From: Phialocephala subalpina
Taxonomy: Eukaryota; Ascomycota; Leotiomycetes; Helotiales; Mollisiaceae
Assembly (NCBI GenBank): GCA_900073065.1
Contig: FJOG01000012.1
Coordinates: forward strand, 525,981-589,980
Direction of reading: 5' to 3'
DNA: 64,000 bases
Shown: one piece after another, positions 22,890 through 35,560 of the stretch
Numbering within the stretch: position 1 is the stretch's first letter
How the letters are laid out: each line of letters starts with the position of its first letter
Program-made: the position numbers and the translations under genes
Notes under the pieces: generated by a model
Database searches by the model: none
Told to the model about the DNA's origin: nothing
The model's input: the letters and a program-made list of their open reading frames with translations, nothing else

Positions 22890-24035
22890 TATAGTATGCC
22901 GTCGGCATCCCCGCATTCTTGGACAATTTGGCAACCTCGCAGCGCCTAGATTCCAAATCGGCTCCAACTCAATTTCCAATCGCACAGCTTATGATATGTA
23001 CTATGGCCGAACCCAGTGAGGTTTCTAGAAGTAATACATACTCATAAGCTAACAGAAAGAAGGCATGACAAATGGAAACGAGGCTGTGGAATTTTCTTTA
23101 AGAATACCGACTTCACCTGTCCGAGCCACCCAATTTCAAAGTCATCTCTTAGTGCCGGATAGCCACTCTTAACTTCTACCTGCCAATGGCTCTGCCTTTA
23201 TCGGCACCACAAGTAGGCCACGCTTACTATCCACCGCAACGTTTGATAATGGCAAAAGCGCAAACTTCGAGTACTGGCCAAAGGACTGTGCAAATTCAGA
23301 CTGTGCAAATTCAGACTATGCTTTCGGGTGGCGGACTTACGTTTTCAATCATCACTGCAAATCACCGGAGTCAACAAAGTCCCATGTATCGATTCACAAA
23401 CTTCTTCACAAAGGAGAGGATAACCCACGCTTAGATAATCATATCGAAAAGGAAATTCGATATGTTCATCTCCTAGCTAATTAACATGCAATAAGTCGAG
23501 CTGAGATTAGAATTGTGTTGAGAGCAAGCAAATTCCGACTGCGAAAGATCTGATCATCAAATACTACCACGACAAAAATGAAGCGAAACATTCTTGACTG
23601 TTACGCTAAAATTTTCGGTACGGTCAGTAGTATGGACATCGCGGCCCTACCAATACTAGATTCATGCGTCCTTAATGCGACGTACTCCCAGGTTCGCCTC
23701 ACTTTCTTTTCCACGGCAATGTCCCTCGATTCAACTGACATTTCTCTAGAGAATGCAGGAGTTCAATCATCCCACAAAGACTTCGTAATCGCGGTATGTC
23801 CACACCTTGAAACATCAAACACGAGCGGGAACTTATCAAAATCTACAGATACTATACTTATATTAGGAAACCGACGAGGCACGAGAAAAGATGCGATTAG
23901 TGATTAACGATACTCTCGAGTCGAATACTTATATATTGAAAGGTCGAAAGATCTCTAATCTTAAATTAAGCAAATTTAGCTAGATACTAATCCACTACTT
24001 AACGAGTCAAGCTTAGAAACAGCATGCTCTGAATA
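22890..24035. other. Gene-poor stretch upstream of the CorA-like remnant
   Basis: It contains an ATG-initiated open frame of 109 codons at 23578-23907 with no recognisable domain. This might be the lost N-terminal part of the CorA-like gene or chance. I see no other feature apart from the 15-bp duplication. Confidence 0.4.
23268..23317. repeat. Short tandem duplication (15 bp)
   Basis: ACTGTGCAAATTCAG is repeated directly twice and begins a third time (ACTATGC). It lies in a gene-poor stretch; an open frame at 23186-23434 spans it but shows no family features. Confidence 0.7.
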
Positions 24036-25735
24036 CTAATGCAAATGAGAAACTTCTGCGAAAACATCTTCTGGGAGAGCGTCTTGTCCATATAAGACGA
24101 ACGCTAGACTAGTCGTACTATTGGACCGTTAAGGACACCCAAACTCGAGACCGCGATCAAGTTATTTATCGCGCTACGAATAAGCCAACCCAAAGCCCAA
24201 AGCATCCTCGCGTTGTTATGGTTAATCAACTGCGGCTATACGTTCTTAACGGAGGTAAGTTAGAACACTGTAGAGCTATCTCCTCTAATATTGCTTAAAG
24301 ATAGTGATTTCTAGTTGTCTAAGACGCTGGGGACGAAAAAAGTCGGACGATTTTGGCGTCTATCGAACAGTTCGCGCACGTCTCGCAGATCACCCTAACA
24401 TTGAAAACGTCTACAATTTAGCGATCCTTCTTATGGACCAATGCTTAAAGGTGTTCTTCGGCCACACTTTTCCGAGCGACAATAGGCCAGAAGTTGTGGA
24501 TATCTTCGCGAATACTATCGGCAATGTGGTATGTGCTAAGTCACTGGCTACCCCTAGACGGATGAGTCCACGCAGGTATATGCGAGGTTCTGGGATGTCA
24601 TTATGCCAGATCACATTCACTACGATAGAGTGTTAGAGAGACGATCGAATGCCGTATGGAATGTCATAGTCGAGCGTGTCAAACGCAAGAGAGAATCCGA
24701 ATTCGAAGAACACCAGCGCAATCTTCAGCGACTTCTTGACATCATCCGAAGGCGAATTGTTGAAGGAGACCAAAGACATCCTCGATGAGCTGCACATGAT
24801 GACAAAAATATACAATGAGCAATACAACATCGTCAAGGAATTTTCAAGCTATATGCAACAACTTTCTGGCGGCAGCAAGAAGGTTTCTCCTAAAACCACG
24901 AATGAGGCAAGCCGCCTTGTCAATGAGCTAGCTAGAAGGAGAGCGGAATTGAACGAGTTAACAAGAGCAGCTGAAAATACTGCTGACGGGGTGTGTTTCT
25001 ATCACCCGGCACTCGTGGGACACTCATTGACAAATTTTTAGTTGAAAAAGCTGCTGGACTTGAAACATAACGATGCCAATGTCGCTCTTGCGCGTGAGAC
25101 GAACAACATATTGGAATACACAATGGAGCTAGCAAGAGAGTCTGCACAACAAACGAAGCAAGGCGCGAAGCAGAATCGCTGTATGATGATCTTTACTATA
25201 GTCTCCATTATCTTCGCAAGAGATATGGCTGCCAAAGAAATAGTTACCATACTGACCCTGACAGTTGCCCTCAGGATTTTTCTCCTCGGTCTTCGGTATG
25301 GACGCTCTGGAATTCGGGCAAGGCGACTTCCACATCTGGAAACAATTCGCTATTATGTGTTCGTCTCGTCTCTATTCCTCAGCTCCGTCGGCTCACTAAC
25401 CCACTCCAGTCCCGATTTCAATCGCCTTCATCTTATTCTATCTTGCCCTGTCGCTGGGCAATGACGCCTTGAAATTTGTTTCGACTGCAGTACAACTAGT
25501 TTGGGCCCGTCTTCTACGCCGGCTTGGCCTCTTCGGCTCTGGAAGAGGAGGGGAGAGTCGATCAGGATGGCAATCGAAGACAAACAAGAAAAGTTGGATG
25601 TTTTGTACAAGGAGCGCGCTCGACATGCGAAGACTGTATAATAATTCTACGTGCGATAGAAACTATTCTGGTAAGGTCAATATTAGCCTTCTGTCGGTAG
25701 TTCAATCGCGGCCCAGAAATTTTTATACGACGTGA
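24036..25735 (+). pseudogene. CorA-like (Mg2+ transporter family) membrane protein, degraded
   Basis: The fungal CorA-like layout can be followed through several frames: RRTLD-x-SYYWTVKDT and RVVMVNQL (about 24095-24240), LRRWGRKK (24315), NVYNLAILLMDQC (24410), VDIFANTIGNV (24500), KETKDILDELHMM (24760), LKKLLDLKHNDANVA (25045), MMIFTIVSIIF (25185), then LPSGFFSSVFGMDALEF (25265-25315) and IAFILFYLALSLG (25420). In this family the first membrane helix ends near GMN; here it reads GMD. Breaks: TAG at 24110-24112 where the family has a codon after RRTLD, and a frame change near 24680. Joining IIF to LPSGFF requires an unusual GC-AG intron (25216-25264). Several introns look normal (GTATGT...CGCAG, GTGTGT...TTTAG). 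It is unlikely to make a full transporter. Confidence 0.65.
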
Positions 25736-26044
25736 GGGGTAAACAGCTCCGTGAGATCCAATGGGATCTTTCTATATTATTATCCAGATTAGGTGTAACT
25801 TTCAGCCTTCAGCATCCGACTTTCTATTGGACGGAGGGCGCAACAGCTTCAACTCAAGGAAACTATTTAAAGAGACGCAGAAGTCGCAAAATCGGTACCG
25901 CGAAGCCCACTTCAAGCTCCCGTGGTGCACGAGAAAAACACCACTTCGGACCGCTAACCTTTAGGATCGTAAGCCACACTTAAAAATTGAAGGGAATCAG
26001 GCCATCTAACGCCAAATAGTTTCAAGTTTCAGAAAATCCGAATA

Positions 26045-26227
26045 ATGTTCATCTCCAACTTCTTCGTTTTCGTATTGGCGGTCGCTGCCTCCGCGATCTC
26101 CACCACTCGATATACCAACCCCATACCAGCAGGCGCACTCATAATGAACAACTACGACGACCTCAAGACATTCGTCAAAAGGACCCCAACACAATGCTAC
26201 ATAAATATTCCGGAGGATACGTCATGA
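26045..26227 (+). CDS. Small putative secreted peptide (60 aa)
   Basis: The ATG at 26045 opens 60 codons. Residues 1-19 form a clean hydrophobic secretory signal (MFISNFFVFVLAVAASA), followed by a short mature peptide of about 40 residues with one Cys. A second frame (26194-26385, very acidic, ending YEL) overlaps the end. It might be a downstream exon or the product of a frameshift, but I see no good splice pair. Size and signal would fit a small secreted effector-like peptide, or a spurious frame. It sits 255 bp beyond the stop of the gtb3-like gene, tail to tail. Confidence 0.4.
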   Translation: MFISNFFVFVLAVAASAISTTRYTNPIPAGALIMNNYDDLKTFVKRTPTQCYINIPEDTS

Positions 26228-26481
26228 AGAACTGGCCTTTTGGGGAGTCGTTGGCTTGGGCGTCTGATGATTTGTGCGCAGAGTTTGATAAAGACATGGA
26301 GGAGATGGAGGCGCAAGAGGCGATGAAGGAGAGCGAAACAGAAGAATATGAGTTCACGAACAAGCCGGTGGAGTACGAGTTATGAATGGGAGAGAGGAGC
26401 GATCTGAGGGTGAGATAAAGGAAATAATTGCGCCGAATTGGTATCAATACGATTATGAAATTAGGAATTATGTTGCCGAAT

Positions 26482-29400
26482 CTAGAACTCTATAAACAAG
26501 GAACTTTTCCCATTCTTCGGCTTCAGCTTCGCCTTTTCGGGTATCGACATCTCGCGATAAACACTGCTGCTACTTCTAGCACTCTGCTCTCCTTCCGTCA
26601 TCGTCCAACTAGCATTACTCGATACCGGTATGCTGCTGAAGCGCGGAACCTTCGTTTTCTCCGTCATCACAGAATCGTACCATAACCCGTTCTTTCGTTT
26701 TCGAAGAGGCGATTCTGTATTGACCATACTGATGCCGCTTGATCTCGGTGTGCGATTCCGAGTGCGGTAGCTCTGGCTTCGATACTTTCCAATCCAGAGC
26801 ATCTGTTCGTGTTCTCGCAAGTAGCGCTCGCTGGAGAAATTGCTCAGTATATTCGCGCGACCCATCATGCCCAGGCGACGTCGCTGCTCCGTCTTCTCAT
26901 ACATTCTCTGCATGATCCATTTCACATCATCGCTAGTCGGATGGGCGGGTAGTTTGGGATGGTATCCGGGAGCATCTTCTGCGAACTCAGCCCACTCGTC
27001 GAGCAGAGCTAGGACGTTCACTTGTGCTTTTGCGAGTGAAATGGCGTCGTTAGGAGGAACGACTGCACTGAACCGTCTGCCGGTAACTGGGTCCGTCACG
27101 ACTCGGAATGACGCACCAACGTCAGTGCAGACGACAGGGACACCAGTGAGTGCAGCTTCACCCATAGCCAATGGCAGGCCTTCAGATACCGAGGAGTTCA
27201 AAAGATCCAAGCTTCTTCGAGTACTTTGGATGGGCTTCCAAGACCCTTCAGCGAGACATTGCCACGGAGTGACTTCGAGGCGATAATCTCTTGACACTCT
27301 ACAGCGTAGGTTGGAGCTCGCTCCATGTCTCCGTAGATATCCAGGCGGTAGTCACTGATTCCCCAATCGTTCACAATAATGTCGGCGGCCAAGATTGCCG
27401 TCTTGATATCCTTCACGAATCTGTTCATTCGGTCAGCTTGAATGCGTCCGGCGGAGGGAGGAACATACCTAACATGAGACAGCATGACCACAGTGGGCAG
27501 CTTTGACTTGATTGTCTCGATGGGCTTGAAATTCTCCATGCCAGTAATCCCATTGACAACAGGGTCGATTTTGCGAGCGAACGTCTTCCGATGTTCAAAT
27601 TCTCCTTGGCCAGATCCTAATTCGACCTCCCAGCCGGGATTAAAGAAGTCTGCGCACGGAAGTACAACATCCGCATGATGCAGGATGACGACGGAGGCCA
27701 CGCGCGACAGTGACATAAGGGCTGTGCACACAAAAGGAGTGTCGAACGACATGGCCGACGACAAGAACACAGTCACTTCTCTCCAGCTAATGCAGTGGTC
27801 CCAGACATGCAATGTGCAGTTGCGCTTCATTTTGCAGACCACGCCGTATGAGGCGCCGGCGAAGTGATGAGAAGCTTGGAAGACATCCGGGATATGTTCT
27901 GGGACGGGAATAGAGAAGATGAATAGATCTAGAAAACACACAGAACGAGTCAGCATACTTGCCAGTATAGATTAATGGGAGGAAAGAGAGGTGCTCACAG
28001 CGCTGCCACATATCCAGCGCATTGTCGAGGTGCGCTATCGTTGGACGTTCGGCATCCAACCACTCTGACACTGGCCTCGTGTTTTCCATATCTTCGGCCA
28101 GCCAGAGTTCCCGCCATTTTTCCTTGACAATATCACTCATCCAGACGTCACTCCAGTGCCGAGATGTTTCGAAATACGTATTCAGATCAACCATGGCTTT
28201 GGTGGCTTCATCAATGTGATGTCGCCCCAGATGAACTGCCCTTGAACAACGAACCAGAGTGGTAAGAATAGGAAGAAACCTCTTCTTGATGTCGACGTCT
28301 CGTGTGTCGTGAGACCGCTTCTGAACTGCCGAGTCAAGATGATCTTGGAACATTCCATGAGTTGGGGTAAGGAAGTCCATGCCCCACAGTGGTAAGATGG
28401 TGAGAGACTGGACGTTCTTCTCAATCTGAAATTTGGGAACTCCAAAATCGTTCGCGGACTCAGCTATGATATGCCATCTAATGGTATCAAGATTGTTGAC
28501 CATATCTCGACGACAAGCTGAGACACCTCCACCCTCATTAGGCCAAGTACCGGTATCCATAGCAAGGACATTGAGCTTGTTGTCGCGGTCTTGCAATTGG
28601 GTAGTAATCGTTCTGGTGTTGATGCGGGTATCGCCGCCTTGACCAAAACTCAGCAAGTCGCTAATCTTGAACGCAAGTGGGGTCCACGAGCTGATCTCAG
28701 GTTCGATCTCAACTCTTGCCATGATGGTATCTGCATGCGACTCAATATGACTGTGTGCGGCTCTAAGACGGCCGAAGTCTCGATTTCTCCAATAAGATTT
28801 CAGCTTTTTCTCTGATCTCAGCGAGATCTCATCGAGCCATCTGGCGGTAACGGCATCAAGATCCTTGCCGTTCTTCCAGCTCTTCCAGAGATGAGTTCTA
28901 GCTTGTGCTGTGGAGATCGGATATGATCGGGTATTGAGACCCAGCATCCGTGAGAAAAAGTTTGTGTGGAGTGACTTGAATGACAAAAACGGATTGTCGC
29001 TGATAAAGTCGAAGTCTTTCGGCTTCTGGAGCACACCGAGCCAGTCATGTTGTATCATCGGAGGAGTTGGGACTTCTTCGCCGTTGAGTATCGTCGTAAT
29101 GATCGGATGAAACTTGTGATCATAGTGCCATTTCACTTCATATAGCATATCGGCTTGTATGAACGTAGCTTGCATGACCTTCGAATGAGGAATCCATCTA
29201 TCCAATTTCTCGGGATGATTGGCGTTTGGTATGCACCAAAAGACTTGGACTGTGATGAACGGAAGCACATACTCAGCTCTCAGCAGCTCGTCGCCAAAGC
29301 CTGCGTTCTTGCGATACCAAAATTGGAATTCGACAGGGTTATCATCTTTGATGATTGACCCAGAATTGATGTAACCCCTTCTGTCATATTGGATAATCTG

Positions 29401-32400
29401 GCCTTTGAGAGCGCCTTCGACACAGCGACGCTGTATTGGCATTTTCAAACTTGGTTTCCGAAGCCTGTGGCTAGTGTTTGTATACGAATGACGCGCATTC
29501 TCGTTGGGATATTCGTACTCGAACACGTTGACAATTGACTCCCAGGCGTACTCCTCTCTTCGGCGAAGAAGTAGCTTGTCCGTATAGACATTGATGGACT
29601 TCAGAGTTTGACGTCCTTCTGGTTCATGCTTTGGAGTACCGGAATATTGGGTGACCCTGAAATTGCCATCTGGAAGCGTTCTAACGAAGCAAGTTGAAGT
29701 ACCGTCGAGGCTTTCAAGGACGATTCGATTTCTCTTCATGACAGTCTTGATGCCTTGCATGTTGTCGTACAATTTGCAGACTTTTTCGCGATCATGGAAC
29801 TGAATGATATGTTAGCGCAAAATTCAAGGTCAGGAGGATGAATTTGGATCATACCAAGACAAGAGGGAGTATGATTTGCTGCAGCGTTTTGGTATAGTTC
29901 CATACCATGTTGAGTGAGAATACTGCTGGCCAGCGAATGAACCAAGGCTTGCTTTTCATGAAATAATCCAGTTCTCTCTGAAACTCAGGATCAGCAACAA
30001 GAGACACAACAAAAAACTTCAAGCAAAGCCGTAATGCATGGTACACTTTAAAAAGAGGGCGCTTGAGCAAGTCGATGAATCGCTTCTCCTTGTATGGGGT
30101 GCTCGGTGAGAAGAGTCCGTCGAAGTACAGGTTGTAGCTAGAATCTGGTAGCTCTGGTTGGTCTCGAAACATTCTAACTGCTTCTAGTGTTGTGGCATAA
30201 GAAGTGGTGAGAGTAGTCAAAGTGGCGCCAAGATTGCACTGAGCAATGAATTCTTCGATATCAAGAGAATGTTTGTCGGTGAACGTGGAACGAATCCAAT
30301 CCAGTTGATCCTCAGACAAGGCACAGCGGTCGCCGCAACAACGTTTGAGCAGGAGGCACCTGATGTTAGTTGGGAGATTATCCCAGTCCTTCTCACAGTC
30401 GATCCCGAGAAGAACATATCGAAGTAGTGACTTGTCTCCATCCTTGATGACCCTTGCACGTTCAGTGACTGAGGTCTCCAGTTGCCGCTTCACGCCATCA
30501 GGCACCGAAAGCTCTTCCGGGAAGTTGTCGTTTGTGGCTAGGATCTCAGCTAAGGTCGCATGGTCATGCGAGAAGCCGAACAGTGACTCGGCAGTTGACT
30601 TGATCACAGCTTCGGCAACTCTAGATGTCGGGGGTAGTCAGCAGGTATTTGGTTTCTCAAGGGTTCAAATTGCTTGGATCTTGTGAATGAACGATGGCGT
30701 GGGAAACATTGGGGAGGGGAAATATTCGCTTACACTTTGCAATTTCGATGAATGTCCATGACCCATTCGTCTCCCACAATGTCCAGGCCGATAAAAACGA
30801 AGATATGCAATTGATTTTCTGAAGCCCGACTAATTGCTCGCATGCTGTGTTCCTTTTGCACTGGGAGGCGCGACGGAACGAGGTCGATGATTGTCTGCCC
30901 ATTGTTCCAAAGCTCTGCTGTTTTGAGCAATAAGTGTTCTCCAGATGCGAGAGCTGCCTGGACAAGTGGGGAGCTGTGGTTGCCTCTAGATCTCAATATT
31001 TCCATCACTTCCACACCTGGGTAGGTCATGGGGTCCAACCTATAGCACCATTCTGCTGGCAAACTGCAGATCGAGTCAAACGTCTCTGACAAGGCGATTT
31101 GTGACAGCTGTGGATTTGGGTCGAGAGTGCTACATGAGTAGAATGCCGGTGCTGTCTTAGCGCTAGTTTCATTCTTGGATGTTGGTGTATGCAGTTTGGA
31201 GCTCCAAATAGAGAGGAAAGCGGCCGTCCATGTTGCTGAGCCTAAAGCGGAGACATTTGTAAACGCAAGATGAGGGAGGAATCGATGCGTAAGCAGGCCT
31301 ACCAGGAGACCGACAATCACAGCCAAAATGAGGTCTTTCAGTACGGCTGGACCTGCAAAGATCCTGTTGTATTGGTACAAGAGAAGACCGGTATAGGCGA
31401 ACACATAGCAGAGGTACATGATTGTCGCGTCCTGGGAGTTGTCGAACGTCCACATCAATGCTGCAAAGATAGAGAGGCCCCAAATATGCAGGCAGAAGAA
31501 CTTGAGGAGATTCCTCAAGTAGAGAGATCGTTTGGCTTTGGCGTCATTGATGGCGGCTTGTCGAAGAAAGGCCACGGAGGTGATGGGTTGTGGCATCTTC
31601 TTGTTCGCAAGCGACCAGAGAGGAAATGCCACGGCGTCAAGACAAACTGCTCCAACAAGATAATACGCGAGACCGAATCCCACTGAGAGACGGAATGTCT
31701 CGTTGCTGGCGTCGGAGAGACCCACGACCGAGGCGCCTGTCATGAGGGCTACCCATTTGTCCAGCAAGGCGATGACGAAATACAAAATCCCGCACCATAC
31801 TTCATCTCCTGCAAAGCGCCAATGGATGAACGCGTTATGGAACTTAAGTCCTTTCTGCATATCCAAAAGAGTCTGCACAGCAGCCTTACATTGGAGGTTC
31901 CATGTTGGACTGTATGGGTATGGTTTTTCAGTTCTCGAATATTTGCAGTACCAGTCCATTAAGAAAGTAGTTGCCGTGTAACCTTTGGCCAGCCTCAACA
32001 CGAATTCATCGCTCGTGGACTTGCTGCCGAGCCTGCGATTGTGTTCCTCCAGAACGTCCGCTAAAAGAGCCCGCCGTGGCAGGGGAGTAGCAGCCAGGTC
32101 AATTGTACCACCCAGGTTATCAGGATGCGACATGGTTGATACTTTCTTCTCGGTGTACCAGTCAACTACTTCGTGGTCGGTGACTGATGGTATGTTGAGA
32201 TACCACGTGCTCCACTGCGAAATGATGCCTCGGGCGCCATGGAACAGGGAGACCAGAAAGCCAGCTAACACACAGAGATAGACTATTAAGTCGTGACCAA
32301 TAAATAACGTCAAGATGGGGGAGATAAAGAGAATCGGAATACGCGTCATGATGACCACTCGTCCCTATACGTGTGCGTGTTTAGTAACGGCACGGGCGGA

Positions 32401-35400
32401 AACGGTAGGAACAATGCTTACCGATTGAAACATGTATCCAGGATATTGATATATAGCGAGTGTAGCGAGGAGCGTGAGATACATGCTGAGAATGAAAAAG
32501 TAAAGGAAGAACACAATGCTGGCGTAGAACCCTTTGACAATACCGATGATTATGAACGAGAGTAGGCCTCCTGCAAGAGCGATCGCTATTCCTGCTATGA
32601 AGCGAGTGAGCACGAACATGTTCATTGCCGGAAAAGCCATTGAATGGAGATAATAACTTCCTCCCGAGCCTATCCAAGTGCCGATTCCGCCAGTAAGTAA
32701 AAGAGACATCATTAAGGCTGTTGTGGCTATCGTCTTTTCGGTTTCAGGCATGTATGAACTCACATAAAGCCCACGGCCAATGATGGTAAGCAACAGGATA
32801 TCGATGAAAGCTGGAACCGCAAAGATCCCAATGAATGTTATTTGATAGTACAGCGGGACCGTTGGGGCTTCAGCTTTCAGATCCAAGTCGATCTGGTTGG
32901 AGGAATAGGCAGTGGGAAGCTCAGTGAAGCCATCTTCTCTCCTTGGCGGTTGGTTGGCTTTGTAATAAGCAAATATCCTTCTCGAGAGAATATCACCTAA
33001 GACGTTCGGAGTCACGTCGAAATAATTCTCGCAACGTGAGCCAAGAGCGAACATCTCAGCAAAGCAGGCTGCTTGGTCTGAATGAGCGTTTGGCAGAGGA
33101 TTGCGGTCCATGATTTCCATGTAAACTTCGCTGAGGGCCAGCTTTCGAAACGCGCAAAATATTGATAGAGCAAACAGATCGGCACTAGCATCAATACGGT
33201 TCTTCTGCAGAATTGTCCGCAGTACGATGCCGAGCTGTGACAAAATCTCGCTCTTTCCACTTAGGAGCACCTCTGATAGGCGGTTCTCGACTGCTTTGAA
33301 AAAGGAGATGGCTGGGGACGAAGCTGGGTGCTCGCAACCATGCTCCCGATACCAGGCTAGACGAGAGCATACGAGCTCCTCCACCGAGATCTCGTCTTTG
33401 AGATACGCCGTCGAATTCAAGGCACGCAGCTGGGTGAGAGACGGGACCTCAATAAGTTGGTACTCACACAAAGAGCGTACACTTGCCATGAATTCGAGGT
33501 TATCTTCGCAGTCGGTTGTTGTCAAGTGCTGCAAGAACAAAAGAAGCTCAGTTGGGGAGAGTAGCTTGATATCGTGGACGATTCGTGGGGCTAGAGTCCA
33601 AGTTCCTTCTGTCAGAGAGCCATTATGCTCAGAGAGTGCAATCTCCGCCATGTAGCATTGAGCCCGAGTACAACCCATCCTGGACATGAATGTATGAAGA
33701 ATAGTGCTGGTGACGTCCGCCGTCTTTTCCGAGATATATAAGTCCGTGGTACCAGAAACAACGTCGACATCGTAAAGGCCCCAAAATTTGGAATCGATCT
33801 CAGTGCGGTACCCCGAATCCAAGCCCTTATAGACCCTAATCCGATCATTTTCATCTCCATTCGTAGTGAGTATTAGACGAATCAACTCGTTCATGGCGTG
33901 AGCTTCATCCAGACTGCAGGACTCGAGGGTACGGGTTTTGTATAGGGTATCCAATTGCGCCGCGAGGGCACGAAGCTCATCAGATGGGACGCATTTCAAA
34001 AGGCCAAGGTCTCGCAGACGTCGTTGCGTCTGTATCAACTCCTCGACGTCCTCCGCCGCACAGTCGAGGCCCAGTTGGAAGCATCCGAGCCCAGTGTAAT
34101 CATTTCCATGAGGGGAGGTTGAGAATGGATTGGTCGACGTGCGCGAGGCTTGGTTGCGCCATTCGAAGCCATTGAGTGTCGTCCCTCGGAATTCGAGTTC
34201 ATGTTCGCTATCGCTTGACTGCAACGACAATGTTTCTCTCAAGTTGGGTATGAACGAGTGCAGGGAATCGTATATACTGTGATCATCGCATGCTGTTTTC
34301 GAGATCTAGAGTGGTGTCAGCTCAATTGCTGAGTCAGCACTCCCAAGAACGTCTCTCACCTCTTCGTTCAGCCGCCACGCGTCTTGAACTTTCATGACCT
34401 CGTCGTCCTTCAACCACATCATTGCTCCCAAAGGCTCTCCCTTAATAGTCCTCGCCGTCGCGACTTCTGCATCGACCAAAGCAGTCTTAGGTCCGATCCA
34501 CGATATCACGGAGTTGAACTTGCACCAAGTGAAACTACGCGTCACCACGGAGTGCTGAAGTTCTACAAATGCATCGTCTTCAATCGTCTCCCAGAACATG
34601 ACCGTCGAACCGGTCATAATTGTCTGCACCTTCAATGCGCGTAAAGCGCGTCGCATATCAAGCATCTGGAAATAGTTGCGTCTTTCTCCATCTGGGAGTA
34701 TGGATCCATTGCGACAGACGATACCTTTGATGAGTGAGAAATCAATCTCGCGGCATTCTTCCTCCGTGAGGAACGTTGGAGCAGCAATCTCCAGATACAC
34801 ATCGAGGCCGAGTGTAATTGTGTATTTGACGAGTTCGTTGAAGATCACCGACGGGAAATGGGATGACCAGTCCGCAAGAAGTATACCAGTAAAACTAAAC
34901 CGAGAAGTGTTTCGGCGCTGGAAGTAGGTTTGAATTGTCTGGGCAATTGTGTCAAATGACTTGATTGTTCCAGGGCTTTTAGTGCTTTTTTGGTCTCGCA
35001 AAAGCATTCCTACGTCTATACGACCGAGTATGTGTGAAGAAGTACATCGAGATGCGAGTGCATTCGACACTCCTGTTTGAAACGGGTCCAGCACGATGCT
35101 GTCCCAATTCGACAGAAGACGCTCTTCATTTGGCGTTGGTGGGTTGTGGAAGGCGCCGAGAAAGACACCAAACGTCTTAGGAGTTTCCGTATCGGTCTTC
35201 TGAGAAGTTTGTGGTGTCTTGCGCTTGAGGTTCTCGAGATATTTTGCGAGGTTTCTGGGAACCTTTGAAATTCGCCGCCTTCGCTACAAAAAGTGAGTAT
35301 TCGCGCGTCAGAAGATTGTGAGCACCATGGAAGACGTACGTGCCAGAACCCTTTAATTTGCTTTATGACTATCATCAATACGAAGATCGAGCCTACAACG

Positions 35401-35560
35401 ATAGAAGCCAGAGCTAGACCGCTGAGTATCTTATCATCCCTCGTTGTTAGCGGTCATCTCTAACTAGAAAGTAGCGGAACGAGGGGAGACTCACCAGATT
35501 CCACCAATTTCCTGTCATTACCTTCCACGCCGAAGCGTGGAGACCCAAATATTCCACCAT
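26482..35560 (-). pseudogene. gtb3: Giant gtb3-like glycosyltransferase of the galactosaminogalactan cluster, one-base frameshift
   Basis: Nine exons: 35560-35495, 35429-35340, 35283-34360, 34305-32422, 32364-30734, 30620-29855, 29799-27999, 27928-27469, 27420-26482. Phases agree throughout and would give about 2,853 residues if one base were added near 27200. As sequenced, a TGA at 27198-27200 follows EEAWIF, just before the EGLPLAMGEAALTGVPVV core of the GT4 fold, removing the last ~240 residues. Parts in order: membrane anchor (about 20-45); an alternating strand/helix region like a TIM-barrel hydrolase (about 55-350, FGVFLGAF, GILLADW, LDVYLEIAAP); a soluble part; two blocks of membrane helices (about 830-985 and 990-1400); then a PelF-like GT4 domain (about 2390-2690, SIPVPEHIPDVFQASHHFAGASYG). 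The start is uncertain; a longer 5' end is possible. Role by family: synthesis/export of galactosamine-containing polymer at the plasma membrane. Confidence 0.8.

Noticed and set aside
32371..32565. Plus-strand frames across the gtb3-like gene (26-36 kb)
   Set aside because: They are antisense shadows of a 9-exon gene with consistent phases.
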